The position numbers and the translations under genes are program-made. The notes beneath the pieces were generated by a model. The model saw only the letters and a program-made list of their open reading frames with translations. It did not search any database and was not told the DNA's origin. 64,000 nucleotides of DNA from Frateuria sp. Soil773 (lineage in GTDB: Bacteria; Pseudomonadota; Gammaproteobacteria; Xanthomonadales; Rhodanobacteraceae), in assembly GCF_001428405.1 (NCBI RefSeq), contig NZ_LMSL01000002.1:311275-375274 (forward strand), written 5' to 3'. Every line of letters begins with the position of its first letter. Positions within the stretch are counted from its first letter, which is position 1. Shown here in pieces: positions 9,615-17,965 of this stretch.

Positions 9615-10331
9615 TCAGCCCGCTCCGGCCGACGCGCCCTCGGCTCCACGCAGATCCTGCAGCCACGTGCCTGCACGGCGCGCTTCGTCCTCGTGACCGG
9701 GATCGCGCCACGATTCCGCCAATGCCGCGTCGTACCACTCGCGCATCGCGGGCAGGTCCAGCAGGCGCTGCGCATAAGCCATCGATCCCGCGCCAAGCCG
9801 CAACCCGTAGGTCTGGATGCGGAAGGCCACCGGCGCGTAGAACGCATCGACCGCGCCGAACCCGTCGCCGGCGAGGAACCGTCCGCCGAAGCGCTCCAGC
9901 CCCTCGCTCCACAGCTCGTCAACGCGCGCGATGTCCGCGTCCAGCCCCGCCGGCAGCGGGTCCGGCAGGCGCACGCGCACGCCGCAGTTCATCGTGCAGT
10001 GCGTGCGCAGGGCGCCGAAGCCCGAGTGCATCTCGGCCGCGGCGCAACGCGCCCAGGCGCGCGCCGCCGGGTCGGACGGCCATACGCCCGGGTGGCGTTC
10101 GGCCAGGTATTCGGCGATCGCCAGCGAATCCCACACCACCGTATCGCCGTCGTGCAGGCACGGCACCTTGCCGTTCGGCGCGAACGCGCGGAACGCCTCA
10201 CGGTTCGCCGCGGCGGCCGGGGAGAACGCCACCAACCGCTCGGCGAACGGGATCCCCAGCCCGCCGAGCAGCAGCCAGGGCCGCAGCGACCAGGACGAGT
10301 AGTTCTTGTTGGCGATGTAGAGCGTGTACAT
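9615..10331 (-). CDS. glutathione S-transferase family protein
   Basis: A 238-residue cytosolic protein. The N-terminal thioredoxin-like domain (about 1-80) begins MYTLYIANKNYSSWSLRPWL and contains the cis-proline GKVPCL and the glutathione-contact motif DSLAIAEYL. The all-helical C-terminal GST domain follows (about 90-220), with the N-capping motif FGAVDAFYAPV. The YSSWSLRPW start is typical of a proteobacterial subgroup of uncharacterised GSTs. The start codon is at the 5' end of the recognisable domain. It converges with the TMEM175 gene; its upstream region is filled by dispersed repeats. Substrate unknown. Confidence 0.9.
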   Translation of the reverse strand: MYTLYIANKNYSSWSLRPWLLLGGLGIPFAERLVAFSPAAAANREAFRAFAPNGKVPCLHDGDTVVWDSLAIAEYLAERHPGVWPSDPAARAWARCAAAEMHSGFGALRTHCTMNCGVRVRLPDPLPAGLDADIARVDELWSEGLERFGGRFLAGDGFGAVDAFYAPVAFRIQTYGLRLGAGSMAYAQRLLDLPAMREWYDAALAESWRDPGHEDEARRAGTWLQDLRGAEGASAGAG

Positions 10332-10380
10332 GGGTGGGCTCCAGGGTGAGTGTCAAAGCCTGTCCGCGATCTCCGGAAAT

Positions 10381-10559
10381 GTCATCCCAGCGGACCGAAA
10401 AGGGGCAAGGGCCGGGATCCAGCGTCATTGAGCCTTGGGGCATGAAGGAAGCCCTGATTTCGCTCGTCATCCCAGCGGAAGCTGGGATCCAGCGCCTGTA
10501 GGCCATTGAGCGCCCCCTGCTTGACCGGCCCTGCGTCCGTTGAAAGCCGCAGGAATGAC
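10381..10559. repeat. dispersed inverted repeats, copy 1 (composite)
   Basis: Contains two arms of the repeat family found at eight places in this window. One (10381-10424) is of the long-loop type; the other (10464-10495) is a short hairpin, ATCCCAGC-GGAA-GCTGGGAT (10469-10488). The right end (10513-10559) carries, reversed, the associated module whose core reads CGCAGGGCCGGTCAAGC on the other strand, seen again near 14370 and 17745. It fills the space between the GST gene and the broken cupin gene. No gene is seen here. Confidence 0.8.
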
Positions 10560-10603
10560 AGGCAGGCAATGGGAACCACGGGTGGGATCGTGAACTTGAG
10601 GCG

Positions 10604-10918
10604 TCAGGTATCGATGATCAGCAGCGTGCCCTCGATGCCGGACTCGACGGCATGCGGCACGTCCGCCGGCACGACCTGCAGCTCGCCGGCTTCCAGCGTG
10701 ACCGCCTCCCGCCCGATCCGCAAACGCAGCCGCCCCTCGACGACCAGCCGGCCCTCGAGCTAGTCGTGGACTTCCTGCGCATGGGACGCCGCATCCATCC
10801 GCAGCAGCTTCAGCCGGGCCGTGCCGATCCGCGCCAGCACGCTGGACGTCCAGGCATCCGGCAGCCGTCGCGCAAGGTCGGCCAGGTGGTGGCGCTCCGT
10901 CCGTCCGGGCTCAGCCAT
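10604..10918 (-). pseudogene. cupin-domain protein gene interrupted by an amber codon
   Basis: Reading leftwards from ATG at 10918, a frame of 104 codons encodes a small cupin: GTARLKLLRMDAASHAQEVHD, then TAG (complement 10760-10762, codon 53), then LEGRLVVEGRLRLRIG, ELQVVPADVPHAVESG and LLIIDT before a TGA. The halves join without any frame change into the usual single-domain cupin order (metal-site HxxxxHD region, Glu-rich strand, PxDxPHAV). The expected residue at codon 53 is Tyr, so TAC or TAT has probably become TAG. The ATG overlaps the stop of the EamA gene by 8 bases (ATGGCTGA), indicating a former translationally coupled operon. A sequencing error or suppressor readthrough remains possible. 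Confidence 0.75.
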
Positions 10919-11837
10919 GCTCGCATGCCTGCCGCTCCAGCGTCGGCTTGGCCGGCATCGGCACGGCGCGGCGGCGCGCGTTCGCCAGCACCACGCCGCC
11001 CACGGTGATCGCGCCCCCCACCAGGGTCAGCCAGCCGGGGCGCTCGTCCAGCCACACCCAGCCGATCAGCACCGCGATCGGCGGCGAGAAGTAGATGAAG
11101 CTGGATACCTGCGAGGCGGAGGCGCGGCGCAGCGCGGCGTTCCACGCCAGGTAGCCGGCGAAGGTGGGGGCGATGCCCAGCCACAGCAGCGCGGCGATGT
11201 GCGACCACGGCGCCGCGGCCAGCGCGCGCGGCAGCTCCCAGCCGAACGGCAGCGAGCCCAGCGTGCCGGCGAAGAAGGTGAAGGCGGTGACGCCCAGCAT
11301 GCTGCTGCGCGCGAACAGCGGCTTCTGCCCGACGAAGTACAGCGCCGAGGCGAGCACGCTGAACAGCACCAGCGCCGCCATCGGCTCGAACTTCACCTGC
11401 TTGCCGCTGGCCAGCACCACCAGCACTACGCCTACCAGCGCCACGCCGAGCCCGACCAGGGTGCGCGCCGGCAGCCGCTCGCGCAGCCATACCGCCGACA
11501 CCGCCGCGGTGGCCGCCGGCACCAGCGAGATCAGGATCGAGGCGGTGCCGCTGGCGATCCGCGTCTCGGCGATGTTGAGGCACAGGTGGTACACGGTCAG
11601 CCCGATCACCCCGAGCAGGGCCAGTTGCGGCCAGTCGCGCCGCGCCGGCAGCGGCACCCGCTTGACCAGCACCAGCGCGGCGAAGCACAGCGAGCCGATC
11701 GCCAGCCGCGCGAACGCCACCTCGCCCGGCGTGAACGAGGCCAGCGCATAGGCGATCGCGGCATAGGCCGACGACCAGGTCAGCAGGGCAATGCCGATGT
11801 AGCAGAGCGCGCGGCCGTCGAGGCGTTCGGTAGTCAT
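10911..11837 (-). CDS. EamA/DMT family transporter
   Basis: A 308-residue inner-membrane protein with ten predicted helices in two tandem EamA domains (about 10-140 and 150-290). Typical features are ALLTWSSAYAAIAYAL in helix 1, WLRERLPARTLVGLGVALVGVVL at the end of the first half, and the matching WLDERPGWLTLVGGAITVGGVVL in the second. Members mainly export amino acids or other metabolites. I take the ATG at 11837 (MTTERL); an in-frame ATG at 11870 would add 11 residues, and neither has a clear ribosome site. It is divergent from an Lrp-family gene, the likely regulator, and is followed by the broken cupin gene with an 8-base overlap. Confidence 0.88.
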   Translation of the reverse strand: MTTERLDGRALCYIGIALLTWSSAYAAIAYALASFTPGEVAFARLAIGSLCFAALVLVKRVPLPARRDWPQLALLGVIGLTVYHLCLNIAETRIASGTASILISLVPAATAAVSAVWLRERLPARTLVGLGVALVGVVLVVLASGKQVKFEPMAALVLFSVLASALYFVGQKPLFARSSMLGVTAFTFFAGTLGSLPFGWELPRALAAAPWSHIAALLWLGIAPTFAGYLAWNAALRRASASQVSSFIYFSPPIAVLIGWVWLDERPGWLTLVGGAITVGGVVLANARRRAVPMPAKPTLERQACEHG

Positions 11838-11955
11838 GGGAGGGCGGGTTTCGTGGGGGGAGACGCGCATGCTAATCGCCGGCCATGCACGCCGGAATGA
11901 TGAATCGTCTTAGAGTAGACATGTTTCGCCATCGAACGAATCGAGAATCCAGGGC

Positions 11956-12456
11956 ATGACCTTCGAATCGAAATACGAGTGGGACAGCAAGGACTGGCAA
12001 TTGCTGGAGGCGCTGCAACGGGACGCGCGCCTGGGCTACGCCGAGCTGGGGCGAAAGGTGCGCCTGTCAGCGCCGGCCGTGGCCGAGCGCGTGAAGCGGC
12101 TGGAGGAAGCCGGCGTGATCGCCGGCTACCGCGCCGTGGTCGAGCCCAAGCGGCTGGGCTACGCGATCGAGGCGATGGTGCGGCTGCGCTGCGACGGCGG
12201 CATCTGCGCGCGCATCGGCAGCATCGTGGAGGACATCCCCGAGGTGCTCGACTGCCGCCGCCTGGCCGGCGAGGATTCGGCGATCCTGCGCGTGGTGGCG
12301 ATGTCGATCGGCCATCTCGAATCGGTGCTCGACCGCCTGCTGAAGATCCACGCCAGCATCAGCACCACCACCCTGATCGCGCTGCAGGCGCCGCACACCA
12401 ACCGGCCGATCACCCGCGGCATGTGGAGCGCGGCGCGCGCCATGTCGCCGGACTGA
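11956..12456 (+). CDS. Lrp/AsnC family transcriptional regulator
   Basis: A 166-residue regulator. The N-terminal winged helix-turn-helix (about residues 10-70) reads LLEALQRDARLGYAELG then LSAPAVAERVKRLEEAGVIAGYRAVVEP, the standard Lrp arrangement. The C-terminal RAM ligand-binding domain (about 75-145) follows. Proteins of this family form octamers or dimers that respond to amino acids. It diverges from the EamA transporter across about 118 bases, so control of that exporter is the obvious inference. The intergenic stretch contains an A/T-rich patch around 11905-11940 that could hold both promoters and the operator. Confidence 0.9.
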   Translation: MTFESKYEWDSKDWQLLEALQRDARLGYAELGRKVRLSAPAVAERVKRLEEAGVIAGYRAVVEPKRLGYAIEAMVRLRCDGGICARIGSIVEDIPEVLDCRRLAGEDSAILRVVAMSIGHLESVLDRLLKIHASISTTTLIALQAPHTNRPITRGMWSAARAMSPD

Positions 12457-12566
12457 AACGCCGCGGCATGACACCGGTCCGGCAAGGACGATACCCTTGC
12501 CCGCTCTCCCCGCCGCTCCCCGTGGCGATCCACACCCCGCCGCGCCACCGGCGCGCCTTCCGAGCC

Positions 12567-14270
12567 ATGACCGACAAACATTCCCGCCCGCCCGCCACGC
12601 CGCCCTCCGATACACCCGACGATCCCTCGCGCCGCCGCCTGCTCGGCGGCCTCGCGGCCGCGGGCGCCGGACTGGCGGCGGGCGTCCACACCGTCGCCGC
12701 CGCCGAGCGTCGCACCGATGGCGGCACGCCGCGCAGCGAGGCGCAGACCGACGCCCTGCTGCGCGAGCACATCCGGCAGGTCGTGGTGATCTTTGCCGAG
12801 AACCGCAGCTTCAACAATCTGTTCGCGGACTTCCCCGGCGTCGAGAAGCCGCTCCGCGCGCTCGCCCCGGAGGACTACCGCCAGCGCGACCGCGACGGCT
12901 CGCTGCTGAAGACCCTGCCGCCGATCTGGCACGGCCTGGCGCCGCACGAGCAGGTGGTCGAGCACCGCCGCTACCAGATCCTGCAGGAACACATCACCGG
13001 CCTGCCGAACGCGCCGTGGGCGCTGCGCACGCCGGACGGCGAGCCGCTGCCGCACGGCGTGATCACCCGCGACCTGGTGCACCGCTTCTACGAGAACCAG
13101 CGGCAGATCAACGGCGGCAAGAACGACGGCTTCGTCGCCTGGGGCGACACCGGCGCGATGGTGATGGGCCACTACGGCGACGCCTCGGCCAACCTGCGGC
13201 TGTGGCAGCTCGCGCGCCAGTACACCCTTTGCGACAACTTCTTCATGGGCGCCTTCGGCGGCTCGTTCCTCAACCACCAGTACCTGGTCGCCGCGCAGCC
13301 GCCCTACTACCCCGACGCGGACAAGAGCCCGGCACGCTTCAACATCGCGCAGACCGAGAGCGGCGAGCCGACCGACACCCGCCTGAAGCTGGCCGAGGAT
13401 TCGCCGGCCAGCGCGATGGACGGCAAGCCGAAGTTCGCCTCGCGCAGCACGCTCACGCCCGACTTCTGGGCGGTCAACACGATCAGCCCGGCGTACGCGC
13501 CGGCCGCCACGCAATCGCCCGACGACCCGCGGCTGGCCGACCCGCACAGCCCCAACACGCTGCCGCCGCAGGTGCACAAGACGATCGGCGACGCGCTGTC
13601 GGACAAGGGCATCGACTGGGCCTGGTACGCCGGCGGCTGGCAGCTCGCGCTCGACGGCAAGGGCGACGGCGACCAGAAGGATTTTCCGCAGCGGCCGAAC
13701 TTCCAGTTCCACCACCAGCCGCTCAACTACTTCAAGAGCTTCGCGCCCGGCACGGCGGCGCGCGCGCGGCACCTGCGCGACGCAGGCACCGGCGAGACCG
13801 CGCGGACCAACCGCTTCATCGCCGCGATCGAGGCCGGCACGCTGCCGACGGTGACGTTCTACAAGCCGCAGGGCGACCTCAACATGCATGCCGGCTACTC
13901 CGACGTGGACGCCGGCGACCGCCACATCCTGCGCATCGTGGACGCGCTGCAGAAGAGCGCGGCATGGAAGCACACCCTGGTGATCATCACCGTGGACGAG
14001 AATGGCGGCTGGTGGGACCACGTGGCGCCGCCCAAGGCGGATCGCTGGGGCCCGGGCTCGCGCATTCCCGCGCTGGTCGTCTCGCCGTTCGCCAGGAAAG
14101 GCCACGTCGACCACACGGTCTACGACACCGGCTCGATCGCCCGCTTCCTCACCCGCCGCTTCGGCCTGGAGAAGCTGCCCGGCCTGGCGTTGCGCGAGAA
14201 GGCGATGCGCGAGGCCTCCGGCTTCGAGCCGGGGGATCTCACTGCGGCGCTGGATTTCGGCGAGGGCTGA
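12567..14270 (+). CDS. Tat-exported phosphoesterase (phospholipase C / acid phosphatase family)
   Basis: A 567-residue protein of the phosphoesterase family that includes bacterial non-specific phospholipases C and AcpA-type acid phosphatases. A twin-arginine signal is evident (SRRRLLGGLAAAGAG at about residues 21-35, then an Ala-rich core). The mature N-terminus has the family metal/nucleophile motif VVVIFAENRSFNNLF. Further conserved segments are NHQYLVAAQPPYY near residue 240 and DENGGWWDHVAPP near residue 475, with the metal-binding Asp and His. Export to the periplasm or beyond is expected. The start at 12567 is chosen because it places the Tat motif near the N-terminus. Substrate (phospholipid or phosphomonoester) cannot be decided here. 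Confidence 0.9.
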   Translation: MTDKHSRPPATPPSDTPDDPSRRRLLGGLAAAGAGLAAGVHTVAAAERRTDGGTPRSEAQTDALLREHIRQVVVIFAENRSFNNLFADFPGVEKPLRALAPEDYRQRDRDGSLLKTLPPIWHGLAPHEQVVEHRRYQILQEHITGLPNAPWALRTPDGEPLPHGVITRDLVHRFYENQRQINGGKNDGFVAWGDTGAMVMGHYGDASANLRLWQLARQYTLCDNFFMGAFGGSFLNHQYLVAAQPPYYPDADKSPARFNIAQTESGEPTDTRLKLAEDSPASAMDGKPKFASRSTLTPDFWAVNTISPAYAPAATQSPDDPRLADPHSPNTLPPQVHKTIGDALSDKGIDWAWYAGGWQLALDGKGDGDQKDFPQRPNFQFHHQPLNYFKSFAPGTAARARHLRDAGTGETARTNRFIAAIEAGTLPTVTFYKPQGDLNMHAGYSDVDAGDRHILRIVDALQKSAAWKHTLVIITVDENGGWWDHVAPPKADRWGPGSRIPALVVSPFARKGHVDHTVYDTGSIARFLTRRFGLEKLPGLALREKAMREASGFEPGDLTAALDFGEG

Positions 14271-14310
14271 GCGCGTGTCCGCGATCTAGCCATCCGTCCC
14301 ACCGCCGCCT

Positions 14311-14479
14311 CGTCATCCCAGCGGAAGTTCGTTCTGCCAAAGTTCGTCATTCCTGCGGCTTTCAACGGCCGCAGGGCCGGTCAAGCAGGAGACGCTTTTC
14401 AACAGCCGAAGGGCTGGTCATCCAGTGACTTGATGCTCCAAGGCAAAGGCGCTGGATCCCAGCTTCCGCTGGGATGACG
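14311..14479. repeat. dispersed inverted repeat, copy 2 (composite)
   Basis: Outer arms CGTCATCCCAGCGGAA (14311-14326) and TTCCGCTGGGATGACG (14464-14479) are perfect inverted copies. Between them sits the second module (14363-14427), with core CGCAGGGCCGGTCAAGC and then GCTTTTCAACAGCCGAAGGG; the same module stands alone at 17736. The element fills the gap between two convergent genes (phosphoesterase and FAD oxidoreductase). No gene is seen in 14271-14519. Confidence 0.85.
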
Positions 14480-14519
14480 TTTCGTTGAAATACCCGGAGG
14501 TCCTGAGCCGGCTTTCCGC

Positions 14520-15713
14520 TCAGCCTCGCCTGACCTGCGCCATCAGGCCGGCCAACTGCCGCACCGCCGCCTCGGACGCCGCACGGTCCGGCGTGGTGTC
14601 GGGGTTGTTGAAGTTGCCGGTGTCGCCGGTCACCTGCACCAGCAGGCCGTCGCTGCGCGGCACCACGCCGAGGTGGTGCATGTTCAGGCCGTAGGTCACT
14701 TCCGGCTGCGGGATCAGCCGCGCGGTCTGGCCGCGGATCGGTATGACCGAATCGTCGCCGAACAGTGCGCGCGCGCCATAGCCGGTCGCGTTGATGAGCG
14801 TGCGCTCGGGCAGCGACAGCAGGTCGCCCGGCCGGTGGAACTCGCGCACCTCGATGCTGCCGCCCGCGGCGAGGAAGTCGGCCATCAGCATGCGCGCATA
14901 GGCGGTGATGTTGAACATCAGCGTGGTGTAGTGGCGCACGTACGGCTGCGGGAACGGATGGCTGCCGGGCGGCAGCATGACCGAGTGCGGCGTGAGGTCG
15001 CGCACGCGGTCGTACAGCTCGCCGTACTCGGGCTCGTCGGTCGGTTCGGGCAGGGACTGGCCGGGCGGCGTGTCGGACAGCGCGTAGCCGTCGATCCATT
15101 CGACCGGCCGCCCGGGCAGGCCGAGCAGGCTCTGGTACATGGCGAACGAGGTGCGCGTCATCGCCTCCCATCGCGTCGCCAGCGCATCCGCATGGCTCGC
15201 CTCGCAGATGCGCGAATCGGGCGTCCACAGGCCGGAGGCGCGCATCGAGTACACGTCCGGCGGCAGTTGCCTGGCGTAGATGCGCACCGGCAGGCCCGCA
15301 CGCTGCGCCAGCAGGGCCGAGGTGAGCCCGAGCGCGCCGCAGCCGATCACGCCGAGCCGGCGCGCGCCGGTGGCCCGCGCCAGTTCCAGCGCCAGCGCGC
15401 TGGAGCCCCACGACAGCGACCAGCCGCTGCCGCCGTGGCCGTAGTTGTGCACCAGGGTCTTGTCGCCCAACCGCTCGGTCTCGATGCGCGGCCCGGCGGC
15501 GCGGAACGGACGGGTACAGACGTAGACGCCGGTGATGCGGTCGACCTGGGCGCGTATCGGCGCCAGTTCCGGCATCCCGCTGCCCATCCGCAGCGGCGGC
15601 GATGCCATGATGGCACCCGGCCGTTCCAGCGGGCGGACGCAGCCGGCCAGCATGCCCGTCGAGGCCGCCGCCAGCGTGGTGCCGGCACCGCGCAGAAAAT
15701 CACGTCGCTGCAT
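14520..15713 (-). CDS. FAD-dependent oxidoreductase (D-amino-acid oxidase family), exported
   Basis: A 397-residue protein with a combined Tat and lipoprotein signal: MQRRDFLRGAGTTLAAA and then lipobox MLAGC at about residues 18-22. The DAO-type FAD fold follows: the dinucleotide-binding motif GVIGCGALGLTSALLAQRAG (near residue 110), a substrate domain with PGSHPFPQPYVRHYTTLMFN, the second FAD element TLINATGYGARALFGDD, and the DAO-like GQTARL. The family oxidises D-amino acids, sarcosine or related amines, transferring electrons to oxygen or a quinone. The start at 15713 is fixed by the signal and by AGGGGG five bases upstream; a longer frame lacks a signal. It is divergent from pip. Confidence 0.87.
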   Translation of the reverse strand: MQRRDFLRGAGTTLAAASTGMLAGCVRPLERPGAIMASPPLRMGSGMPELAPIRAQVDRITGVYVCTRPFRAAGPRIETERLGDKTLVHNYGHGGSGWSLSWGSSALALELARATGARRLGVIGCGALGLTSALLAQRAGLPVRIYARQLPPDVYSMRASGLWTPDSRICEASHADALATRWEAMTRTSFAMYQSLLGLPGRPVEWIDGYALSDTPPGQSLPEPTDEPEYGELYDRVRDLTPHSVMLPPGSHPFPQPYVRHYTTLMFNITAYARMLMADFLAAGGSIEVREFHRPGDLLSLPERTLINATGYGARALFGDDSVIPIRGQTARLIPQPEVTYGLNMHHLGVVPRSDGLLVQVTGDTGNFNNPDTTPDRAASEAAVRQLAGLMAQVRRG

Positions 15714-15847
15714 ACATCCCCCTCCGCACGGTGACGCCGGGCATGGCTCCCAGACCTTATCAGCCCTCCGCCGCCGCGCGACAGCCCGCGGGCGAAGGCA
15801 TCCGCACATCGCCTACCATGGCCGTCCGTCCCCGCAGGAACCTCTCC

Positions 15848-16801
15848 ATGCGCGAGCTGTACCCCGAGATCGAGCCCTACCGCACCGAACGCCTCGCCGT
15901 CGATGCGCTGCACACCCTGTACCTGGAGGAATGCGGCAATCCGCAGGGCCTGCCCGTGGTGTTCCTGCACGGCGGCCCGGGCGCCGGCATCGCGCCGTAC
16001 CACCGGCGCTTCTTCGACCCGGCGCGCTACCGCATCGTGCTGTTCGACCAGCGCGGCTCCGGGCAATCCACCCCGCACGCGGAACTCGCCGACAACACCA
16101 CCCAGCACCTGGTCGCCGACATCGAGGCGATCCGCGAGCACCTGGGCATCGAGCGCTGGGTGGTGTTCGGCGGCTCGTGGGGCTCGACGCTGGCGCTGGC
16201 CTACGCGCAGGCGCATCCGCAGCGCGCGCTGGGGCTGGTGCTGCGCGGCATCTTCCTCGGCCGGCCGGAGGAGCTGCGCTGGTTCAACGAGGTCGACGGC
16301 GGCGCCTCGCAGATCTTCCCCGAACGCTGGGAACGCTTCCGCGACTTCATCCCGCCGGCGGAGCGCGACTCGATGCTGGAAGCCTACTGGCGCCGGCTGA
16401 CCGGCGCGGACGAGGCCACCCGCCTCGCCGCCGCGCGCGCCTGGAGCGCGTGGGAAGGCGGCAGCACCACCCTCGTCCACGATCCCGACGGCGCCGGCGA
16501 CTTCGACGATCCGCACAAGGCGGTCAGCCTCGCGGTGATGGAGGCGCACTACTTCCGCCACCGCATCTTCCTGGAACCGGATCAACTGCTGCGCGGCATC
16601 GACCGCATCCGCCACCTGCCGGCGACCATCGTGCACGGCCGCTACGACATCATCTGCCCGATGAAGAGCGCCTGGGACCTCGCCAAGGCCTGGCCGCAGG
16701 CGGACCTGCGCGTGGTGCTGGCCGGGCACAGCGCGGCGGACCCGGCGATCGTCGACGAGCTGGTGCAGGCCACCGACCGGCTCGCCGACCGCCATGGCTG
16801 A
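15848..16801 (+). CDS. pip: proline iminopeptidase
   Basis: A 317-residue alpha/beta hydrolase of peptidase family S33 that removes N-terminal proline from peptides in the cytoplasm. Family features: the N-terminus RELYPEIEPYRTERLAVD, oxyanion motif HGGPGAG near residue 40, DQRGSGQSTPHAEL, the nucleophile elbow GGSWGSTLALAYAQ near residue 110, and near the C-terminus the acidic residue in VHGRYDIICP and the His in LAGHSA. Length matches the family (about 315). The start is the ATG at 15848; upstream codons are not similar to the family. Its stop overlaps the start of the next gene by 8 bases. Confidence 0.95.
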   Translation: MRELYPEIEPYRTERLAVDALHTLYLEECGNPQGLPVVFLHGGPGAGIAPYHRRFFDPARYRIVLFDQRGSGQSTPHAELADNTTQHLVADIEAIREHLGIERWVVFGGSWGSTLALAYAQAHPQRALGLVLRGIFLGRPEELRWFNEVDGGASQIFPERWERFRDFIPPAERDSMLEAYWRRLTGADEATRLAAARAWSAWEGGSTTLVHDPDGAGDFDDPHKAVSLAVMEAHYFRHRIFLEPDQLLRGIDRIRHLPATIVHGRYDIICPMKSAWDLAKAWPQADLRVVLAGHSAADPAIVDELVQATDRLADRHG

Positions 16802-17663
16802 AGCGCCGGGCCGCAGCACCGGCGCCGCTCCCCGCTTTCCGGCCCACTGGCGGGCGAGCGAACCGGAGCTGGTCGCCGAAACGTTCTCCAGCCGCATCTG
16901 GAAGGTGCGGCTGGACGACGGCCGCGACGCGATCGTGAAGGACCTCAAGCCGTTCGACGACGTCGCCGACGAACTGCGCGGCGTGCACTACCTGGCGTGG
17001 CGCGACGGCGTCGGCGCGGTGCGGCTGCTCGGCGTCGACGGCCACCGCATGCTGCTCGAGCATGCGGGCGGGCGGATGCTCTCGCACGACCTCGACGCGC
17101 ACGGCGACGACTTCGCCACGGACGTGGCGGCCGAACTGCTGGCGCGGCTTTCCACGCCCTCCGCGACGCCGATTCCCGCCGGCCTGCAACCCCTGCGCGA
17201 ACGCTACGCCAGCCTGTTCGCCCAGGCGAAGGCCGGGCATGGCGCCGGCGCGGAAAACCCGTACGCCCATGCGGCCGCCATCGCCGAAAGGCTGCTGGCC
17301 GACCCGCGCGACGTGCGGCCGCTGCACGGCGACCTGCACCACGAAAACATCATGCACGGCCCGCGCGGCTGGCTGGCGATCGACCCCAAGGGCGTGCTGG
17401 GCGACCCCGGCTACGACGCCGCCAACCTGTTCTACAACCCGCTGGAGCGCGACGACCTGTGCCTCGACCCGGCGCGCATCGCCCGCATGGCCGGGACGCT
17501 CGCGCGCGCGCTCGGCCAGGACCCGCGACGCCTGCTCGACCACGCCATCGCCTACGGCTGCCTGTCCGCCGCCTGGCACGCCGGTGACGGCAACGCGCGG
17601 GACGAGTCGCGCGAACTGTCGGTCGCCGCCGCCGTCCGCGACGTCCGCGACCACGGCTTCTGA
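16794..17663 (+). CDS. aminoglycoside/hydroxyurea-type phosphotransferase (APH(6) family)
   Basis: A 289-residue small-molecule kinase of the family that includes streptomycin 6-kinases. The kinase-like C-terminal lobe has the catalytic motif PLHGDLHHENIM (about residues 178-189, Asp and Asn conserved) and the Mg-binding motif WLAIDPKGVLGDPGYDAANLF (about residues 194-214). The N-terminal lobe has AIVKDLKP as the ATP-lysine strand and the hinge MLLEHAGG. The ATG lies within the last codons of pip (ATGGCTGA overlap), so the two are probably translationally coupled. Chromosomal members often have unknown natural substrates; antibiotic resistance should not be assumed. Confidence 0.85.
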   Translation: MAEAPGRSTGAAPRFPAHWRASEPELVAETFSSRIWKVRLDDGRDAIVKDLKPFDDVADELRGVHYLAWRDGVGAVRLLGVDGHRMLLEHAGGRMLSHDLDAHGDDFATDVAAELLARLSTPSATPIPAGLQPLRERYASLFAQAKAGHGAGAENPYAHAAAIAERLLADPRDVRPLHGDLHHENIMHGPRGWLAIDPKGVLGDPGYDAANLFYNPLERDDLCLDPARIARMAGTLARALGQDPRRLLDHAIAYGCLSAAWHAGDGNARDESRELSVAAAVRDVRDHGF

Positions 17664-17735
17664 CCACGGCCTTGCCGCCATTCGCGTCTTGCGGCGCAAG
17701 CCCCGCCCCGCCTCCGCTTCCCGCCATTCCCAACG

Positions 17736-17799
17736 CAACGGCCGCAGGGCCGGTCAAGCGGAAGGCGCTTTTCGACAGCCGAGGGGCCGGTCATCCGGC
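17736..17799. repeat. associated repeat module, solitary copy 3
   Basis: This 64-base stretch is nearly identical to the inner module of the repeat at 14363-14427: the core CGCAGGGCCGGTCAAGC followed by GCTTTTCGACAGCCGAGGGG and GGTCATCC. Here it has no flanking GAAA-loop arms, showing that the module can occur alone. It lies in the 302-base gap before the EF-hand gene; the rest of that gap holds nothing else recognisable. Confidence 0.75.
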
Positions 17800-17965
17800 A
17801 CCCTGTGCAACGCCACGATTTCAGGAAACCGCACCCTCGCCGGACCGTCCTCGCGCGGGTCGAGGCGCAGCCGGGCTTCCTCGCCGCCATGCACCCGCAT
17901 GCGGCCCGCGAACTGCCCCGGGGATCGGTGCCATACTGCCGCCTCGTTCCCCCGGGAGAGCACGC

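Noticed and set aside
10760..10762. In-frame TAG in the cupin gene read as a recoded amino acid
   Set aside because: A recoding element or pyrrolysine system is not indicated, the position aligns with an ordinary Tyr, and cupins of this type do not use a special residue there. A simple mutation is the better explanation.
16794..17663. APH(6)-like gene as an acquired antibiotic resistance gene
   Set aside because: It is coupled by overlap to a housekeeping peptidase gene, shows no compositional break, and has no mobile element beside it.
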